In this document: positions 5,168 through 7,712 of the stretch, one piece after another
Position numbering within the stretch: position 1 is the first letter of the stretch
Layout of the letters: every line of letters begins with the position of its first letter
NCBI GenBank assembly: GCA_020431135.1
Contig: JAGQIT010000011.1
Span: 1-7,712 of the forward strand
From: Myxococcales bacterium
GTDB taxonomy: Bacteria; Myxococcota_A; Polyangia; Nannocystales; Nannocystaceae
Length of the DNA: 7,712 nucleotides
Reading direction: 5' to 3'
Notes under the pieces: model-generated
Databases searched by the model: none
What the model was told of the DNA's origin: nothing
What the model saw: only the letters and a program-made list of their open reading frames with translations
Made by a program: the position numbers and the translations under genes

Positions 5168-6196
5168 ATGAAGACCACGGACATCGATCTCAGGCGGATG
5201 CTGAAGTACGAGCCCGACGCCGGCAGGGTCATGCTCGGTCCGGATCGGATGCTCATCTTCCGCGTCAAGGCGATGCAGATCCTCCGCGCGCTGCTCTACG
5301 AGCAGCTCGGCCCCAACCTCGCGCGCGCCCTCCTGAGCCAGTTCGGCTACAAGTGCGGCGCCGGCGACTACGCCAACCTGACCGAGAGCTACGACTGGGA
5401 CGAGGACATCGACCGTCTGGCGAGCGGCCCCGTGCTCCACACCTGGGAGGGGATCGTCCGGGCGACGCCGACGCGGATCGACTACGACCGCGACCGCGGT
5501 CACTTCGACATGGCGGGGGAGTGGGCCAACTCCTACGAGGCGGCGATCCACCTCGAGCAGTTCGGGCTCGCCGACGCCCCGGTCTGCCACTCGCTGACCG
5601 GCTACGCCAGCGGCTGGGGGTCGGTCTTCTTCGGCGCGCCGGTCATCTGCATCGAGTCGACCTGCGTCGGCCGCGGCGACGACCTGTGCCGCTTCGAGAT
5701 CCGCGACGCGCAGAGCTGGGGCCCCGAGGCGGATCCGTGGAAGGACGCGCTGAAGGCGACCAGGGCGTCGATGTTCAGCGACCTCGAGGCCCTGTCGCGG
5801 CAGCAGCGCGAGGCGATCGACGAGCTGTCGACGCCGATCCTCGAGGTCTGGGACGACGTGCTCGTCCTGCCGATCGTCGGCGTCGTCGATCGCCGGCGCA
5901 GCGCCGACGCGATGGCCCGCCTCCTCGAGGCCGTCACCCTCAAGCAGGCGCGCTGCGTGATCATCGACATCACCGGCGTCGACGTCGTCGACACGCGGAC
6001 CGCCGACGACCTCGTGAAGCTCGTCGAGGGCGCGGGGCTCCTCGGGGCCTGGTGTGTGGTCACGGGCGTGAGCGCGGCGGTCGCCCAGACGCTCGTCGAG
6101 ATCGGCGCGGACCTCTCGCGGCTGACGACGCTCCGCGACCTCAAGCAGGGCCTGCGGGCGTGCATCCGCTACCTCCACGGCGCGTCGCCGACCTGA
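5168..6196 (+). CDS. XylR_N-V4R-STAS sensor protein (stressosome-like)
   Basis: A 342-aa soluble protein with no signal peptide or membrane segment. Residues about 6-65 match the XylR_N domain (DLRRMLKYEPDAGRVMLG, then the VKAMQILRALLYEQLG helix and the GYKCGAGDYA turn), which in XylR/DmpR regulators forms part of the pocket for aromatic effectors. Residues about 115-180 are a V4R domain: C140, G145-Y146, G149, E163-x2-C166, G170 and C174-R-F, the conserved metal-binding and structural positions. Residues 221-335 are a STAS domain closest in pattern to RsbR/RsbS: CVIIDITGV at 263-271, VVDT at 273-276, LLGAWCVVTGV at 291-301 and VAQT at 305-308. T276 and T308 sit in the motifs that carry the phosphorylated threonines of RsbR proteins. 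The NtrC-type ATPase and DNA-binding domains normally attached to XylR_N-V4R are absent. Inferred role: a ligand sensor that signals through STAS-protein contacts instead of binding DNA. No rsbS, rsbT or sigma factor gene is in view. Confidence 0.9.
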   Translation: MKTTDIDLRRMLKYEPDAGRVMLGPDRMLIFRVKAMQILRALLYEQLGPNLARALLSQFGYKCGAGDYANLTESYDWDEDIDRLASGPVLHTWEGIVRATPTRIDYDRDRGHFDMAGEWANSYEAAIHLEQFGLADAPVCHSLTGYASGWGSVFFGAPVICIESTCVGRGDDLCRFEIRDAQSWGPEADPWKDALKATRASMFSDLEALSRQQREAIDELSTPILEVWDDVLVLPIVGVVDRRRSADAMARLLEAVTLKQARCVIIDITGVDVVDTRTADDLVKLVEGAGLLGAWCVVTGVSAAVAQTLVEIGADLSRLTTLRDLKQGLRACIRYLHGASPT

Positions 6197-6254
6197 GGCG
6201 CGCGGCGAAGACCCAGACGGGCCCGGCGACGCTCGCAGCCGAGCTGGACCGACG

Positions 6255-7712
6255 CTAGCCCTCGGTCGCCTCGCGGCGGCTCTCGAGCGCCTCCCAGCGA
6301 TCGAGGAGCGCTGCGGCCTCGTCGCGGGCGGCCTCGAGCTCGCGGCTGAGGGCGGCGATGTCGGTCGCGCCGTCTTGATAGATCGCGGGGTCGCCGAGGC
6401 GCGCGCCGAGGGCCTCGACCCGCTCGTCGGCGGCGTCGATCTTCGCCGGCAGGGCCTCGAGCTCGAGGCGCTCGCCGTAGGTCAGGCGGCGCGGCGCGTC
6501 GCCGGGCCTCGCCTTGTCCGTCTGGGGCGGGGCCTTGCCCTCGCTCGGCTTCGCCGCCTTGCTCGGCTTCGCCGCGGCCTCGGCCTCCGCCCGCGCCTGG
6601 GCCTCGGCCTGGGCGCGCAGCGCCAGGTAGGTCGTGTAGTTGCCGTAGTAGAAGTGGACCTCGCCGTCGCCCTCGAAGGCGAGGATCGCGGTCGCCACGC
6701 GGTCGAGGAACCAGCGGTCGTGGGTGACGATCAGGGCCGTGCCGCCGAAGTCGAGGAGCATCTCCTCGATCGCCCCGAGGGTGGCGATGTCGAGGTCGTT
6801 GGTCGGCTCGTCGAGGAGGACGAGGCTGGCGCGGTGCTGGAGCATCCGCGCGAGGGCGACGCGCGCCCGCTCGCCGCCGGAGAGGGTGGCGACCTTCTGC
6901 ATCGCCGCGTGGCCGTCGAAGAGGAAGCGCTCGAGGTACGCGGAGATGTCGAGGGTCTGCTCGCCGATCGTCACGGTCCGGCGGTCGCCAGCGATCGCCT
7001 CGCGGACCGTGTCGTTCTCGTCGAGGCCGGAGCGCTGCTGATCGAGGTAGGCGACCTGCTGCGCGCGCCCGAGGACGACCTCGCCGGCGCTCGCCGGGTG
7101 GTCGCCGAGGATCGCCCGCAGGAGCGTGGTCTTGCCGCAGCCGTTGGGGCCGAGGATGCCGACGCGCTCGCCCTGGCGCAGGGCCAGGGTGAGGTGATCG
7201 ATGAGGGTCGCGCCGCCCTGCTCGAGGCGGAGGTCGCGGAGCTCGACGACCGTCTTGCCGCCGCGGGAGCCGGCGAGCTGCAGCGACGCGACGCGCTCGG
7301 TCGCCGGCCCGGTCTCGGAGAGCGCGGCCTCGGCCCGCTGGATCCGCGCCTTCTGCTTGGTCCCCCGCGCCTTCGGCTGGCGGCGCAGCCACTCGAGCTC
7401 GCGCTTGATGAAGCGCTGGCGGTTGGCCTCGGTGCGCGCGGCGTGGGCCTGGCGCTCGGCCTTGGCGGCGAGGAACGCCTCGAAGCCGCCGTCGTAGGAG
7501 TACACCTCGCCCTCTTCGATCTCGAGGGTGCGATCGGCGAGGCGGTCGAGGAAGTAGCGGTCGTGGGTGATCAGCAGGAGGGCGCCGCGGTAGGTGTCGG
7601 CGAGGTAGCGCTCGAGCCACTCGATGGTCGCGACGTCGAGGTGGTTGGTCGGCTCGTCGAGGATCGCGAGGTCGGGGGCCGAGACGAGGAGGCGGGCGAG
7701 GGCGACGCGGCG
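6255..7712 (-). CDS. uup: ABC-F family ATPase, Uup type (5' end off the right edge)
   Basis: The visible 485 residues lack the N-terminal end, including the first Walker A. Visible in order: the end of the first ATPase domain, with helix RRVALARLL, Walker B LAILDEPTNHLD (15-26) and switch ITHDR (48-52); an Arg/Lys-rich interdomain linker (about 75-135) with the KARGTKQKARI segment typical of Uup; the second ATPase domain with Walker A GPNGCGKT (188-195), signature LSGGE (277-281), Walker B LVLLDEPTNDLD (297-308) and VTHDRWFLD; an Ala/Lys/Pro spacer (about 370-408); and a C-terminal coiled coil (about 409-485, beginning LTYGERLELEALPAKI) that marks Uup among ABC-F proteins and binds DNA in E. 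coli Uup. ABC-F proteins have no membrane domain; they act on ribosomes, and Uup also affects transposon excision. All visible catalytic residues are present, so the protein looks active. It is convergent with the sensor gene, 58 bp apart. Confidence 0.93.
   Translation of the reverse strand, partial: RRVALARLLVSAPDLAILDEPTNHLDVATIEWLERYLADTYRGALLLITHDRYFLDRLADRTLEIEEGEVYSYDGGFEAFLAAKAERQAHAARTEANRQRFIKRELEWLRRQPKARGTKQKARIQRAEAALSETGPATERVASLQLAGSRGGKTVVELRDLRLEQGGATLIDHLTLALRQGERVGILGPNGCGKTTLLRAILGDHPASAGEVVLGRAQQVAYLDQQRSGLDENDTVREAIAGDRRTVTIGEQTLDISAYLERFLFDGHAAMQKVATLSGGERARVALARMLQHRASLVLLDEPTNDLDIATLGAIEEMLLDFGGTALIVTHDRWFLDRVATAILAFEGDGEVHFYYGNYTTYLALRAQAEAQARAEAEAAAKPSKAAKPSEGKAPPQTDKARPGDAPRRLTYGERLELEALPAKIDAADERVEALGARLGDPAIYQDGATDIAALSRELEAARDEAAALLDRWEALESRREATEG

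Noticed and set aside
4004..6178. A 724-codon minus-strand frame extending the CapA gene across the sensor gene
   Set aside because: The segment upstream of 4987 is antisense to the convincing XylR_N-V4R-STAS protein; the Tat signal marks the real start.
6197..6254. Terminator between the convergent sensor and ABC-F genes
   Set aside because: No stem of convincing length and no T run were found in the 58-bp gap.
6169..7620. A 483-codon minus-strand frame in the ABC-F region
   Set aside because: Arg/Pro-rich alternative frame; the Walker, signature and switch motifs are all in the 6255-7712 frame.

Overview
The window is a stretch of very GC-rich chromosome (long unbroken shadow frames on both strands, codons ending in G or C almost throughout). 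The lipoproteins, the YARHG protein and the XylR_N/V4R/STAS sensor together suggest a myxobacterium-like member of the Myxococcota. That assignment is an inference from style and gene content; there is no marker gene in the window. No mobile element, CRISPR array, rRNA or tRNA was seen.

Layout, left to right: (1) the last 37 codons of a FadI-type thiolase on +, followed by a strong hairpin; (2) a 155-aa SRPBCC-fold protein on +; (3) a 491-aa lipoprotein on - whose C-terminal third looks like a metzincin metalloprotease that has lost its zinc site, with its 3' end overlapping the SRPBCC gene by 13 bp; (4) divergently, a 322-aa lipoprotein on + with a six-unit Ala/Lys/Pro repeat and two YARHG domains; (5) a 170-aa exported four-cysteine protein on + that I do not recognise; (6) a 327-aa Tat-signal CapA-family protein on -; (7) divergently, a 342-aa XylR_N-V4R-STAS sensor on +; (8) a Uup-type ABC-F ATPase on - that runs off the right edge.

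Gene strands alternate so often that most genes are probably their own transcription units. The only co-directional neighbours are the thiolase and SRPBCC gene, separated by a hairpin, and the YARHG and four-cysteine genes, 109 bp apart. The unifying theme of the middle (677-4987) is the cell envelope: four consecutive genes encode exported or lipid-anchored proteins, each with an Ala/Pro/Glu-rich spacer after its signal. The flanks are cytoplasmic housekeeping (thiolase, ABC-F) plus a cytoplasmic one-piece sensor with a stressosome-type STAS domain.

The two points most worth a second look are the apparent pseudo-metalloprotease, in which all four zinc-site residues are replaced while the Met-turn is kept, and the fusion of an aromatic-sensing XylR_N/V4R module to an RsbR-like STAS domain instead of to an NtrC-type ATPase.
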